The notes beneath the pieces were generated by a model. The model made no database searches and had not been told where the DNA came from. It saw only the letters and a program-made list of their open reading frames with translations. From positions 1 to 64,000 of the forward strand of contig NZ_LR699115.1 of the NCBI RefSeq assembly GCF_902459475.1: a stretch of 64,000 bases of DNA, written 5' to 3'. Positions 7,934 through 16,269 of this stretch are shown here, piece after piece. The stretch comes from Aquicella lusitana (GTDB taxonomy: Bacteria > Pseudomonadota > Gammaproteobacteria > DSM-16500). The translations under genes were made by a program, and so were the position numbers. Within the stretch, counting starts at the first letter, position 1, and each line of letters opens with the position of its first letter.

Positions 7934-9141
7934 TGCATTAGTTCCGATCTAATCTGACACTTGCTACTTGAAAAAAGTAAGGTTACCCGTTTTGATAGTT
8001 ATGTCGAGTAAAAATCAAAACATTAAAGAGGTAACCTTATGTACGAGTGTACGCAAAAAATCATTAAAAACAAGGTCGGTCTGTTAAATTTGGCAGAAGA
8101 GCTAGGGAATGTATCAAGAGCCTGCAAGGTAATGGGCTTCTCCAGAGATACGTTTTATCGTTATAAATCAGCAGTTGAGCAAGGAGGCATTGAGACCTTG
8201 TTCGACAAGAGCAGACGGCAGCCAAACATCAAGAACCGCACCGATGAAGCTACAGAGAATGCTGTATTGGACTATGCCATTGAGTACCCCGCGCATGGTC
8301 AATTAAGAGTCAGTAATGAGCTTAGGAAAAGAGGTGTTTTTGTTTCTCCTAGCGGTGTTCGTTGCATCTGGCTAAGGCATGATTTGGCATCATTTAAACA
8401 GCGTCTAACCGCACTGGAAAAGAAATCTGCCGAGGAGAACTTAATTCTAACTGAAGCACAACTGGCCGCGCTAGAACGCAAAAAAGACGATGATATGGCC
8501 TGCGGTGAAATTGAAACAGCACATCCTGGCTATCTTGGTTCACAAGATACCTTTTATGTTGGCAATCTCAAGGGTGTTGGGCGCATTTATCAGCAAACAT
8601 TTGTTGATACCTACTCCAAAGTGGCTCATTGCAAGCTATATACCACAAAAACACCGATTACATCTGCTGACCTGTTAAATGATCGTGTGTTGCCATTCTT
8701 TGAAGAACAAGGCTTGGGCTTGCTGCGCGTATTAACGGATCGTGGCACTGAGTTTTGCGGCAAGGTAGAGCAACACGATTACGAGTTGTATTTGGCGCTC
8801 AATGATATTGAGCACACCAAAACGAAAGCTCAATCACCCCAGACCAATGGCATCTGTGAACGCTTTCATAGGACGATTCTGAATGAGTTTTATCAGGTTG
8901 CTTTCCGAAAGAAAGTTTACACAACTATTGACGAGTTGCAAAAAGATCTGGATGATTGGCTCGGTTATTACAACAATGAACGCACACATCAGGGTAAAAT
9001 GTGTTGTGGCCGAACTCCGATGGCGACATTGATTGATGGTAAAAGAATCTGGAAGGAAAAAGTTGATAATCTCAACTTGAACTGACAGTAAAACCGTAAC
9101 TGAAAAACGGGTAACTGTCAGATCAAGTCGGAACTTTTACA
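7934..9141 (+). mobile_element. IS481-family insertion sequence, 1,208 bp
   Basis: The element is bounded by imperfect 26-bp terminal inverted repeats beginning TG: left TGCATTAGTTCCGATC... and right (reverse complement) TGTAAAAGTTCCGACT..., both continuing into ATCTGACA. It is flanked by direct repeats CATTAAA at 7927-7933 and 9142-9148, a 7-bp target duplication. The single transposase gene occupies most of the element. The clean duplication and intact transposase suggest a recent insertion. Confidence 0.92.
8039..9085 (+). CDS. IS481-family transposase
   Basis: DDE transposase of 348 aa. Residues 10-110 hold the N-terminal helix-turn-helix region (VSRACKVMGFSRDTFYRYK). The rve-type catalytic core follows with Asp at SQDTFYVG (about D170), Asp at LTDRGTEF (D234) and Glu at NGICERFHR (E274), the order expected for IS481/IS3-like enzymes. 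The C terminus has YYNNERTHQGKMCCGRTPM, the typical end of integrase-core transposases. The ATG follows AAAGAGG about 8 bases upstream. Complete and apparently functional. Confidence 0.93.
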   Translation: MYECTQKIIKNKVGLLNLAEELGNVSRACKVMGFSRDTFYRYKSAVEQGGIETLFDKSRRQPNIKNRTDEATENAVLDYAIEYPAHGQLRVSNELRKRGVFVSPSGVRCIWLRHDLASFKQRLTALEKKSAEENLILTEAQLAALERKKDDDMACGEIETAHPGYLGSQDTFYVGNLKGVGRIYQQTFVDTYSKVAHCKLYTTKTPITSADLLNDRVLPFFEEQGLGLLRVLTDRGTEFCGKVEQHDYELYLALNDIEHTKTKAQSPQTNGICERFHRTILNEFYQVAFRKKVYTTIDELQKDLDDWLGYYNNERTHQGKMCCGRTPMATLIDGKRIWKEKVDNLNLN

Positions 9142-9525
9142 CATTAAAATAAAATGAAATTTTTTATATTTATTACCTTCTTTTCCATCTGGTATGACTT
9201 GTTCGAAAGCTTTAAACCCATTATCCACCACAGTGATCTTTGCGCCGGTTCCAGCAAACAGTTTTTCAATCACAGCCCGAGCAAGCTTCTGGTTAATTAA
9301 ATTATCTTCTGCAATAAGAATTTCTATTTGATCGTCGGGCGCCATTCTTTTCTTTTGCATTTTCCACTCCTCAGGTCTTTATAGCTATTATAGTTTAAAT
9401 TTCCTCTCCTAAGCACAGAAATTCCCAACGTATTCAAAAATAATGCTAATCTTTACAAAGAGCGATATCTGATTTGTTTTTATACTGCTAAAAGCTATTA
9501 TTAATATTAAGAGAAGGGATATTAT

Positions 9526-10323
9526 ATGGCCCAGGCTGCGTTTAATATTATTCAGATCAGCGACACACACTTATTTGCTGATAGTGAAGGAATACTTCTG
9601 GGTGTTAAAACACAAGCCAGCTTTAAAGCAGTCGTGGATCTTGTGCAGCGCGAAGCCGGCAAAATAGATCTGATTCTTCTTTCGGGCGATTTATCGCAGG
9701 ATGGTTCTAAAGAGGCTTACATTCGTCTGGCGAATTTTCTCAAATCGGTTAATGTACCTATTTATTGCGTACCGGGAAATCATGATAATGTCAAAGTAAT
9801 GGCCCATGTTTATCCTTATGAGACCATTTCTAACCATCGTCACATCATACTAAAAAACTGGCATATTATTTTACTCAATTCACAAAAGCCCGGTGCCGTG
9901 GAAGGTTATCTTGATCCATCGCAATTAAATTACTTACAACATTGCCTGCAAACCTATCCGGAACATCAAGCTCTTATTGTATTTCACCATCAGCCTGTGC
10001 CAGTGGGGAGCAGATGGCTGGATAACTTGGGGCTTACAAATGCAGATGCGTTCTGGCGGATTATTTCATCCTATCCCAATGTGAACACCGTGTTTTTTGG
10101 CCATGTGCATCAGGAATTTGAACAAGTGGTCAATAAAGTTCATTGCTATGCTGCTCCCTCTACCTGTATTCAATTCAAGCGAAATAAAGATGATTTCGGG
10201 CTTGAAAGGTTGCCGCCAGGCTATCGATGGATAAAATTATTTGAGGACGGCCATCTGGAAACAGGCGTGAAACGTACAGCGGAATATGTGGGTGTGTTTG
10301 AAGAGCACGCAAAAGGTTATTAG
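9526..10323 (+). CDS. cpdA: 3',5'-cyclic AMP phosphodiesterase CpdA
   Basis: Cytoplasmic metallophosphoesterase of 265 aa that hydrolyses cyclic AMP to 5'-AMP. All class III phosphodiesterase metal ligands are visible: D13 and H15 (SDTH), D55 (GDLSQDG), N85-H86-D87 (GNHD), H155 (FHHQP), and H193/H195 (GHVH). Length matches E. coli CpdA. The ATG lies 8 bases after AGAAGGGA. Its stop overlaps the stop of the convergent emrB gene by four bases. The two genes have no evident functional link. Confidence 0.93.
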   Translation: MAQAAFNIIQISDTHLFADSEGILLGVKTQASFKAVVDLVQREAGKIDLILLSGDLSQDGSKEAYIRLANFLKSVNVPIYCVPGNHDNVKVMAHVYPYETISNHRHIILKNWHIILLNSQKPGAVEGYLDPSQLNYLQHCLQTYPEHQALIVFHHQPVPVGSRWLDNLGLTNADAFWRIISSYPNVNTVFFGHVHQEFEQVVNKVHCYAAPSTCIQFKRNKDDFGLERLPPGYRWIKLFEDGHLETGVKRTAEYVGVFEEHAKGY

Positions 10324-11852
10324 TGCATCATCTCTGCCAAATTTGTTGGTTTCCTGCCTTTTTTAAACAGCATGACCAGTGGAATCATCAATATAAAACA
10401 CCACATAATGAACGCAAATACATTTACAAACGAAACCATGGCCGCTTGCCGGTATAATTCCTGACTCAACAGAGCGGCACTTTTTGCTTGGGCTGAGGTG
10501 AGGTGCAGGGGATTCAGATAACTCTGCAGAGCGGAATTATAGGGATGAAGAGCGCCACCTAATTGGTTCCAAAAAAGCTGGGTACGGCGAGTAAATAGAG
10601 TAATGGCGATGGAAATTCCAATCGATCCGCCAATAGTGCGTAATAAATTGTAGAGTCCCGCTGCCTCGGTTCGTAAATGTGGTGAGAGGGTCGAGTAGGC
10701 GATAGTTGAAAGGGGCACAAAAACCATCCCTAGTCCAAATCCTTGTAAGAACATGGGCCACATGATCCAGGCGGTATTGATATACAAAGAATAGTGAGTT
10801 GATAACCACATGCCAGCAATACTGACCAGAATGCCTGCCGTAATGAGTAAGCGTGAATCGACTTTGGTAATCAGTTTGCCTACTATCATCATGCTAATCA
10901 TGCCGCTAATACCACGCGGTGCCAACATCAGGCCGGCTGTTAAAGCCGGATAATTGAGTAAGCCTTCCATCATGAGAGGCTGTATCACAATCATACCGTA
11001 AAGCCCAAGACTAAAGATGGCTAACAGGATGCTCGACAAGGTAAAGTTTCGGTCTTTAAAAATACGCACGTCAAAAACAGGGGGTTTATCCGATTTTAAG
11101 TTATGGAGCAAAAAGCCCAGAAAAGCGGTAATCATAATATAGGTCACCGCACAAATGCTGGTGGATCCAAACCAGTCATCCTGGTTACCACGATCAAGTA
11201 CATATTGCAGGCCGCCAATGGCAATCGAAATAAGCGCAAGGCCGGTCCAATCCATGCGGCGCTGCTGTTTGGGTGTGTCAGGGAGGACATTGGACAATAG
11301 CAGTGTGAAGATACCGACTGGAATATTGACATAGAACGTCCAGCGCCAACTGGAGATATCAATCAGGTAACCGCCCAGCGTAGGTCCTAAAATGGGTCCC
11401 ACCATGACGCCTATTCCCCAGATAGCCATGGCCTTGCCTCGTTCTTCTGGCGGAAAAATATCTGCGAGAATGGCCTGAGATAAAGGAATCAAGCCTGCGC
11501 CAAAGAGACCTTGCAACAAGCGAAAAGTAACAATTTCACTGAGCGTTACGGAGGCGCCGCATAAGGCGGAGGCGATGGTAAAGGCCGCAATGCAGCAGAT
11601 AAGATATTTTTTTCTTCCCATTCGATCGGACAAATAACCTGTCAGCGGCATGCAAATAGCTGTTGCCACAATGTAACTGGTGAGGGTCCAGGCAATTTCA
11701 TCCGATGAAGCGCCGAGCGAACCTTGCATGTGCGGCAAGGCCACATTCACAATGGTGCTATCGATCACTTCCATCAGTGTAGCCATCATAACTACGATTG
11801 TGATGAGCCAGCGATCAAGCGCGGTAATAGATTTATACAGGGGCAGTGTCAT
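10320..11852 (-). CDS. emrB: EmrB/QacA-type DHA2 drug exporter
   Basis: MFS transporter of 510 aa with 14 expected membrane helices. Typical DHA2 features are visible: MEVIDSTIVNVALPHM in helix 1, motif A GYLSDRMGRKKYL near residue 75, and motif C GIGVMVGPILGPTLGGYL in helix 5. It works with an EmrA-type adaptor to carry hydrophobic compounds across both membranes through a TolC-like channel, which is not encoded here. Its ATG overlaps the emrA stop by four bases (ATGA), so the pair is a coupled operon. Confidence 0.92.
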   Translation of the reverse strand: MTLPLYKSITALDRWLITIVVMMATLMEVIDSTIVNVALPHMQGSLGASSDEIAWTLTSYIVATAICMPLTGYLSDRMGRKKYLICCIAAFTIASALCGASVTLSEIVTFRLLQGLFGAGLIPLSQAILADIFPPEERGKAMAIWGIGVMVGPILGPTLGGYLIDISSWRWTFYVNIPVGIFTLLLSNVLPDTPKQQRRMDWTGLALISIAIGGLQYVLDRGNQDDWFGSTSICAVTYIMITAFLGFLLHNLKSDKPPVFDVRIFKDRNFTLSSILLAIFSLGLYGMIVIQPLMMEGLLNYPALTAGLMLAPRGISGMISMMIVGKLITKVDSRLLITAGILVSIAGMWLSTHYSLYINTAWIMWPMFLQGFGLGMVFVPLSTIAYSTLSPHLRTEAAGLYNLLRTIGGSIGISIAITLFTRRTQLFWNQLGGALHPYNSALQSYLNPLHLTSAQAKSAALLSQELYRQAAMVSFVNVFAFIMWCFILMIPLVMLFKKGRKPTNLAEMMH

Positions 11853-12751
11853 GTGGATTTTGTTTTATCCTGCCAGTAGCGCTGTAAATTAATTGTCACG
11901 GTAGAAGAAGCGCCGATGCGCAGCGGAAAGTGAGCATCAGGATTTAATACGCGCACACGCACAGGAATGCGTTGCGTCACTTTCACCCAGTTACCCGTCG
12001 CATTTTGCGGCGGTAATAAAGAAAAAGCAGAGCCTGCGCCATTGCTTATGCTTTCAACGACACCTTCAAAACGATGATGAGGGTACATGTCGGTGATTAT
12101 AAAAGCAGTTTGACCGGGCTTAATCGCCTCCATTTCTGTTTCTTTAAAATTCGCATCTACCCAGAATTCTTCATTACTTACCAGAGCAAACAAGGGTTGA
12201 TAGGCAGAGATGATGTCGCCAATGCGCAGGCTAAGGTTGGTGACCCATCCGTTGGTAGCCGCGGTGACGCGGGTATATTGCAAATTCAGATTGGCCTGTG
12301 CGAGACGTGTTTTTGCTTGTTCAACCTTTGCAATGGCGGCTTTGTAATTGGCGGTGGCATTGTCACCCTCTTGCGGCGACAAAAATTTCCGATTAACCAG
12401 ATCTGATACCCGCTTTTCTGTCATAGTTGCTTTATCCAACTCTGCCGTGGCAAGAGCGAGTTCTGCATTGGCTGCATCGACGGCAAGCTGATAGGGTTCA
12501 GGGTCAATGGTGAATAAGGGATCGCCTTTCTTCACGTATTGGTTATCTTTGACATAAAGCTCGATGACTTTACCGGCGATGCGCGGCGAAATTTGCACGA
12601 CATTGGCATTGACATAGGCATTATCCGTACTGATATGGTAATTGCCATAAATTCGCATCCCTAACCAGGCGGCAAGACTTAAGCCAAAAAAGGCAAGAAT
12701 CACCGTATATTTGAAATTTTTTGACTGGGTCAATCGTTGTAGCAGTGACAT
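11849..12751 (-). CDS. emrA: EmrA/HlyD-type membrane fusion adaptor
   Basis: Periplasmic adaptor of 300 aa anchored by one N-terminal helix (residues about 14-31, YTVILAFFGLSLAAWLGM). The biotinyl-lipoyl-like half motif follows (STDNAYVNANVVQISPRIAGKVIELYVKDN with KKGDPLFTIDP), then an alpha-hairpin rich in Ala/Lys/Glu (about 90-150), the second half motif (YTRVTAATNGWVTNLSLRIGD) and a beta-barrel region. Length is a little short of E. coli EmrA (390 aa), mainly in the hairpin. First gene of the emrAB operon; GGAGTAA precedes the ATG. Confidence 0.92.
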   Translation of the reverse strand: MSLLQRLTQSKNFKYTVILAFFGLSLAAWLGMRIYGNYHISTDNAYVNANVVQISPRIAGKVIELYVKDNQYVKKGDPLFTIDPEPYQLAVDAANAELALATAELDKATMTEKRVSDLVNRKFLSPQEGDNATANYKAAIAKVEQAKTRLAQANLNLQYTRVTAATNGWVTNLSLRIGDIISAYQPLFALVSNEEFWVDANFKETEMEAIKPGQTAFIITDMYPHHRFEGVVESISNGAGSAFSLLPPQNATGNWVKVTQRIPVRVRVLNPDAHFPLRIGASSTVTINLQRYWQDKTKST

Positions 12752-12828
12752 GGATTACTCCGGGCTAGTATGGGCTTATATGTTAGTGGCAATTTCGTAA
12801 TTATCAAGGAATTTAGACGTGGTTGCGA

Positions 12829-13194
12829 TCAGTTGCGCCAGAATAGACTGTATACAAGAATAAATAAAATAAAGATACTGAAAGAAACAAACCAGTAATC
12901 GCGTATGAGGGCATAAAACCAGGTGAGGAGGGCGACACGTAACACCTGGGTTGCAACGAGCAGCAATAAACCCAGTTCAATAATACGAAGGGGTGTAAAG
13001 GACAGGGTACCTAAAAGAATTTCTTTTACACTTGTTTGATAAGTCACCGATTGCAATAATTCCATCTGCATATTTTCACCGCCGTGGTGCAGCAAGTAGA
13101 CAAGGCCGCCAATGATGACGAGACTGGCCGAAATAAAAATTCCTGATAGTAGAATAATGCCCAGGATTTCTTGTATTTTTGATGTGGAATCCAT
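12829..13194 (-). CDS. DUF1634 membrane protein, partner of TauE/SafE
   Basis: A 121-aa protein with three membrane helices (about 10-34, 64-86, 94-118). The N-terminal helix with ILLSGIFISASLVIIGG and the segment SFTPLRIIELGLLLLVATQVLRVAL are the DUF1634 signature. Genes of this family commonly follow a sulfite exporter TauE/SafE gene, as here: the ATG comes immediately after the upstream TAA, and its ribosome binding site AGGAG lies inside the end of the upstream gene. A role as accessory subunit of the exporter is inferred from this constant pairing. Confidence 0.85.
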   Translation of the reverse strand: MDSTSKIQEILGIILLSGIFISASLVIIGGLVYLLHHGGENMQMELLQSVTYQTSVKEILLGTLSFTPLRIIELGLLLLVATQVLRVALLTWFYALIRDYWFVSFSIFILFILVYSLFWRN

Positions 13195-14031
13195 TTAAAC
13201 AGCTCCTGTCAGGGCTTTGTAAAGCATCTGTAGCCCAATAAGGCAGATGACGATGCTGAAAACAATACGTAAGATGCGATTCTGAATTTTTGGTAATATT
13301 TTTGCGCCTGAAAATGAACCCACGATAACGCCGATCATTACCGGAAAAGTAATGGCAGGGTCAATATAACCATGTGAAAAATAAATGCCGGCGCTCACGG
13401 CGGCAGTGATGCCGATCATAAAGTTACTTGTAGTGGTTGCCACCTTATAAGGTAATCGCAGCGACTGATCCATGGCGAGTACTTTGAGTGCACCTGATCC
13501 AATACCGAGCAAACCCGAGATCATGCCAGCAATGCCCATAATAAATAAAGCGAGCGGTACATTCTGTACGTGATAAGGCGTCATCTGATTCTTGAACGGA
13601 TAGGTGCTGTCCAGTTTTAAAGCGGTGGCCCACGGATGGGAAGTCGTATAGGTCTCATGTTCTTCTCTGCGTTTCATGGTGAGATATGCAGAGAAGAACA
13701 TGATTAAACTGAATAAAACGGCAAGAAAAGTTTTTGATACAACGGCAATGAGTAATGCGCCTATCAGTGCACCCACAACGGCGGTTGATTCTAGAAAAAT
13801 GCCTACGCGCAGATTTGTATATCCCTCACGCATATAGGCCGCGGCTGCACCAGAAGAAGTCGCAATGACGGAAATGAGCGATGCGCCCATTGCATAGTGA
13901 ATGTTGATGTGAAATAGCAACACCATCACGGGAATGACTACTACGCCACCACCCAAGCCGGTTAGCGCCCCCAGCAAACCTGCCAGAAATGAGAAAAACA
14001 GCAACAGAACAGAAAAGGTCAAGATCGTCAA
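13195..14031 (-). CDS. TauE/SafE-family anion exporter
   Basis: Polytopic membrane protein of 278 aa with about eight helices in two homologous halves, each opening with a glycine-rich motif: LLGALTGLGGGVVVIPVM near residue 20 and ISGLLGIGSGALKV near 172. This is the TauE/SafE (DUF81) family, which exports sulfite or sulfoacetate-type organosulfur anions. I use the TTG at 14031, which has GGGAG 8 bases upstream; no ATG is available at that distance. Coupled to the DUF1634 gene. Divergent from the L,D-transpeptidase gene. Confidence 0.87.
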   Translation of the reverse strand: MTILTFSVLLLFFSFLAGLLGALTGLGGGVVVIPVMVLLFHINIHYAMGASLISVIATSSGAAAAYMREGYTNLRVGIFLESTAVVGALIGALLIAVVSKTFLAVLFSLIMFFSAYLTMKRREEHETYTTSHPWATALKLDSTYPFKNQMTPYHVQNVPLALFIMGIAGMISGLLGIGSGALKVLAMDQSLRLPYKVATTTSNFMIGITAAVSAGIYFSHGYIDPAITFPVMIGVIVGSFSGAKILPKIQNRILRIVFSIVICLIGLQMLYKALTGAV

Positions 14032-14184
14032 AAAATGAACTCCCTATCAGGCATGCCTTTTCCTTTTTTCTTATTATTAAATATATTAAATCGATATTAG
14101 CAATAAAAGGAAAGGGTAACAGTAAAAAAAACCCAAGATGGGGTAAAATAATAATTAGCGTAAGAAAAAGCAACGGAGTGCCGT

Positions 14185-14907
14185 ATGCGAATGAAGAGGA
14201 TCTTGGCCATATTGATCATCACCGCATTAGCATTGCCTTCTTTTTCTGCTTATAGCAAATCGCCGCGTCAATGGTGCAAATCAACAGGGTTTGAATGCCT
14301 CCGCATAAAGCGTGGCGAATCCTGGCAGACACTGTTCCCAGACGAGCGAGAACGCGATATTGTTATGCGTATTAATAGAACAAATGTCCGGCTCTATCCT
14401 GGTATGGTCATTGCAGTTCCCGAAGACCTTGCTTATTCCGATCTTCTGGATTATGCCCCCTTCCCCCGATTCATTGACCCTCCTGATGAAAAACTGATCG
14501 TGGTGGACCCTGCCAAGTTTGCCTGGGGTGCCTATGACAATGATGGAACACTTATTCATTGGGGGCCGGCTACGGGGGGCGCCAGTTGGTGCGACGATAT
14601 TCAGGATTCATGTCGTACAAAATCTGGCCGTTTTCGCGTTTATTCCTTGGGGAGCAGTAGTTGTGTTTCGTCAAAATTTCCTATCCCCGAGGGCGGCGCA
14701 CCTATGCCTTACTGTATGTTTTTTAACGGTGGTCAGGCTTTGCACGGCTCACCTGGTGGTGTAATTCCAGGGAACGTAAGTCATGGCTGCGTGCGTCTAT
14801 TTGTGCAGGATGCCGAATGGCTCCGTTATGATTTTGTTGAGCCACCTGTTGCATCCAACGACTATCGCGGAACAAAAGTCATTGTTCTGCCTTATAGCAC
14901 ATCTTAA
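14185..14907 (+). CDS. L,D-transpeptidase (YkuD) with LysM-like N-terminal region
   Basis: Exported protein of 240 aa. The signal peptide covers about residues 1-25 (cleavage near AYS-K). Residues 36-80 resemble a LysM motif (CLRIKRGESWQTLF ... LYPGMVIAVP), suitable for peptidoglycan binding. The YkuD catalytic domain carries the defining motif: H187 in LHGSPGG and S199-H200-G201-C202-V203-R204, with C202 the nucleophile. Such enzymes make 3-3 peptidoglycan cross-links or attach proteins to peptidoglycan. Four extra cysteines (31, 38, 136, 143) may form disulfides. Monocistronic. Confidence 0.9.
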   Translation: MRMKRILAILIITALALPSFSAYSKSPRQWCKSTGFECLRIKRGESWQTLFPDERERDIVMRINRTNVRLYPGMVIAVPEDLAYSDLLDYAPFPRFIDPPDEKLIVVDPAKFAWGAYDNDGTLIHWGPATGGASWCDDIQDSCRTKSGRFRVYSLGSSSCVSSKFPIPEGGAPMPYCMFFNGGQALHGSPGGVIPGNVSHGCVRLFVQDAEWLRYDFVEPPVASNDYRGTKVIVLPYSTS

Positions 14908-15065
14908 AACTCATCAGGTATGCGATGATTTTCATTTCTTAAATTAATCTTAGATAGTTGAGGTGAAATCTCGATTTGCTAGCCAGCGCAGTGCGCATGC
15001 ACTAAGATATCAGAATGAAATAAGCGGCAAATTTGCTAACGCGAAAATGGGAGAGTGTTTGAATG

Positions 15066-15112
15066 ACTGTGTCGTTCGATTTTGTCATATCAGCCTGTTG
15101 GCATGACACAGT
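15066..15112. promoter_or_regulatory. Spaced inverted repeat upstream of the RND efflux operon
   Basis: ACTGTGTC (15066-15073) and GACACAGT (15105-15112) are exact reverse complements 31 bases apart, the second ending 12 bases before the ATG of the adaptor gene. The position suits an operator for a repressor of the efflux operon. No regulator gene is adjacent, so the ligand is unknown. Confidence 0.4.
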
Positions 15113-15124
15113 TAAATAAAAATT

Positions 15125-16222
15125 ATGAAACAGAAACTTACTTATATTTATATTGCTGCCGGATTGATTTTTTTACTCCTCATTTACTATTTTTTCTTTA
15201 CAGGACATGAAAAACAGCAGACAGAGGTAAATGTGTCTGTCAGTCCTGTGATACAAAAAGATGTTGAAGTGAATATTCAAACGATTGGTACAGTGCAGGC
15301 TTATGCCACTGTAGATATCAAATCGATGGTGACGGGGCCGCTGCTTAAGACGGGATTTAAGGAAGGCGATGTAGTCGAGGAAAATCAGTTATTGTTCCAG
15401 ATCGATCCCCGCCAATTTGCTGCGTCATTAAATCAGGCGAAGGCGACACTGGCACGGGATCAGGCGACGCTTGCTAACGCTGAGTTACAGGTGAAGCGTA
15501 ATGCGCCGCTGCTTAAAAGGGGATTCGTTGCAAGGCAGGATTATGACACACTGCTTGCCAATGCGAAGTCGGCGGCTGCGACAGTGAAAGCAGACGAAGC
15601 CGCTGTTGAAAATGCACAACTGCAGTTAGACTACACTACGGTTCGGGCTCCTATTCCAGGCAAAACAGGCAATATTCTGCTTAAACCGGGCAGTGTGATT
15701 AAAGCAAATGACACAACGCCGCTTGTTACCATTAATCAAATCAATCCTATTTATGTTTCCTTCGCTGTGCCGCAAAATAAATTGCCCGCATTGCAAAAAA
15801 GATTGCAAAGCGGCCCGCTCCAGGTTAAGACCATTCTGAATGATGGACATATCGAAAGAGGCGAGGTTACGTTTGTTGATAATACGGTTGATACCACAAC
15901 CGGTACCATTCAATTGAAAGCAACATTCGCAAACGAAAACCGACGTCTTTGGCCTGGGCAATATGTAACAGTTGATTTGCCCATTGAACATTTGCAAAAC
16001 GCGTTGCTGGTACCCTCTCTTGCGTTGCTAACAGGACAAAAAGGATTTTATGTGTATGTTATTGACGCGTCATCGATTGCGCATATTCGCGCGGTGACAC
16101 CCGGATCTACGGTTAATAATCAGACGATCATTGAACACGGATTAAAAAAAGGTGAAAAAGTGGTAACGGCAGGACAATTAAGACTGAAAGAGGGTACGCC
16201 CGTTAAATTTACAACGCCATAA
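15125..16222 (+). CDS. RND efflux periplasmic adaptor (MdtA/AcrA-like)
   Basis: Membrane fusion protein of 365 aa with one N-terminal membrane anchor (about 6-26). The lipoyl half motifs are TVDIKSMVTGPLLKTGFKEGDVV with ENQLLFQIDPRQF and YTTVRAPIPGKTGNILLKPGSVI. Between them lies an alpha-helical hairpin of about 80 residues (AKATLARDQATLANAELQ). Beta-barrel and membrane-proximal domains follow. It links the inner-membrane pump to an outer-membrane channel. There is no lipobox. The ribosome binding site is weak (AAATAAAA), so translation may be low or regulated. The pump gene follows after 47 bases. Confidence 0.9.
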   Translation: MKQKLTYIYIAAGLIFLLLIYYFFFTGHEKQQTEVNVSVSPVIQKDVEVNIQTIGTVQAYATVDIKSMVTGPLLKTGFKEGDVVEENQLLFQIDPRQFAASLNQAKATLARDQATLANAELQVKRNAPLLKRGFVARQDYDTLLANAKSAAATVKADEAAVENAQLQLDYTTVRAPIPGKTGNILLKPGSVIKANDTTPLVTINQINPIYVSFAVPQNKLPALQKRLQSGPLQVKTILNDGHIERGEVTFVDNTVDTTTGTIQLKATFANENRRLWPGQYVTVDLPIEHLQNALLVPSLALLTGQKGFYVYVIDASSIAHIRAVTPGSTVNNQTIIEHGLKKGEKVVTAGQLRLKEGTPVKFTTP

Positions 16223-16269
16223 AATAATCCTAAAGGGCAACAAAACAGAAGAAGGTTGAAAGCGTCTGC

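Larger units (their letters stand above)
7531..9360 (-). pseudogene. Receiver-domain response regulator split by an IS481 insertion
   Basis: Two minus-strand fragments belong to one gene. The 5' part (9360 to 9142) encodes an N-terminal receiver half: IEILIAEDNLINQKLARAVIEKL with the acidic pair E15-D16, ending KKFHFILM. The 3' part (7933 to 7531) resumes at LMDDIMPERRG, giving the phospho-acceptor Asp, then TWSD (switch Thr/Ser position), the conserved Lys in VEKPLKPDEL, and a Gln/Ser/Glu-rich tail of about 60 residues. Removing the insertion and one copy of the 7-bp duplication restores the frame exactly as FHFILMDDIMP. There is no output domain, so it was a stand-alone receiver with a disordered tail, possibly a sensor-kinase-borne or adaptor receiver. 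It is now inactivated. Confidence 0.9.
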
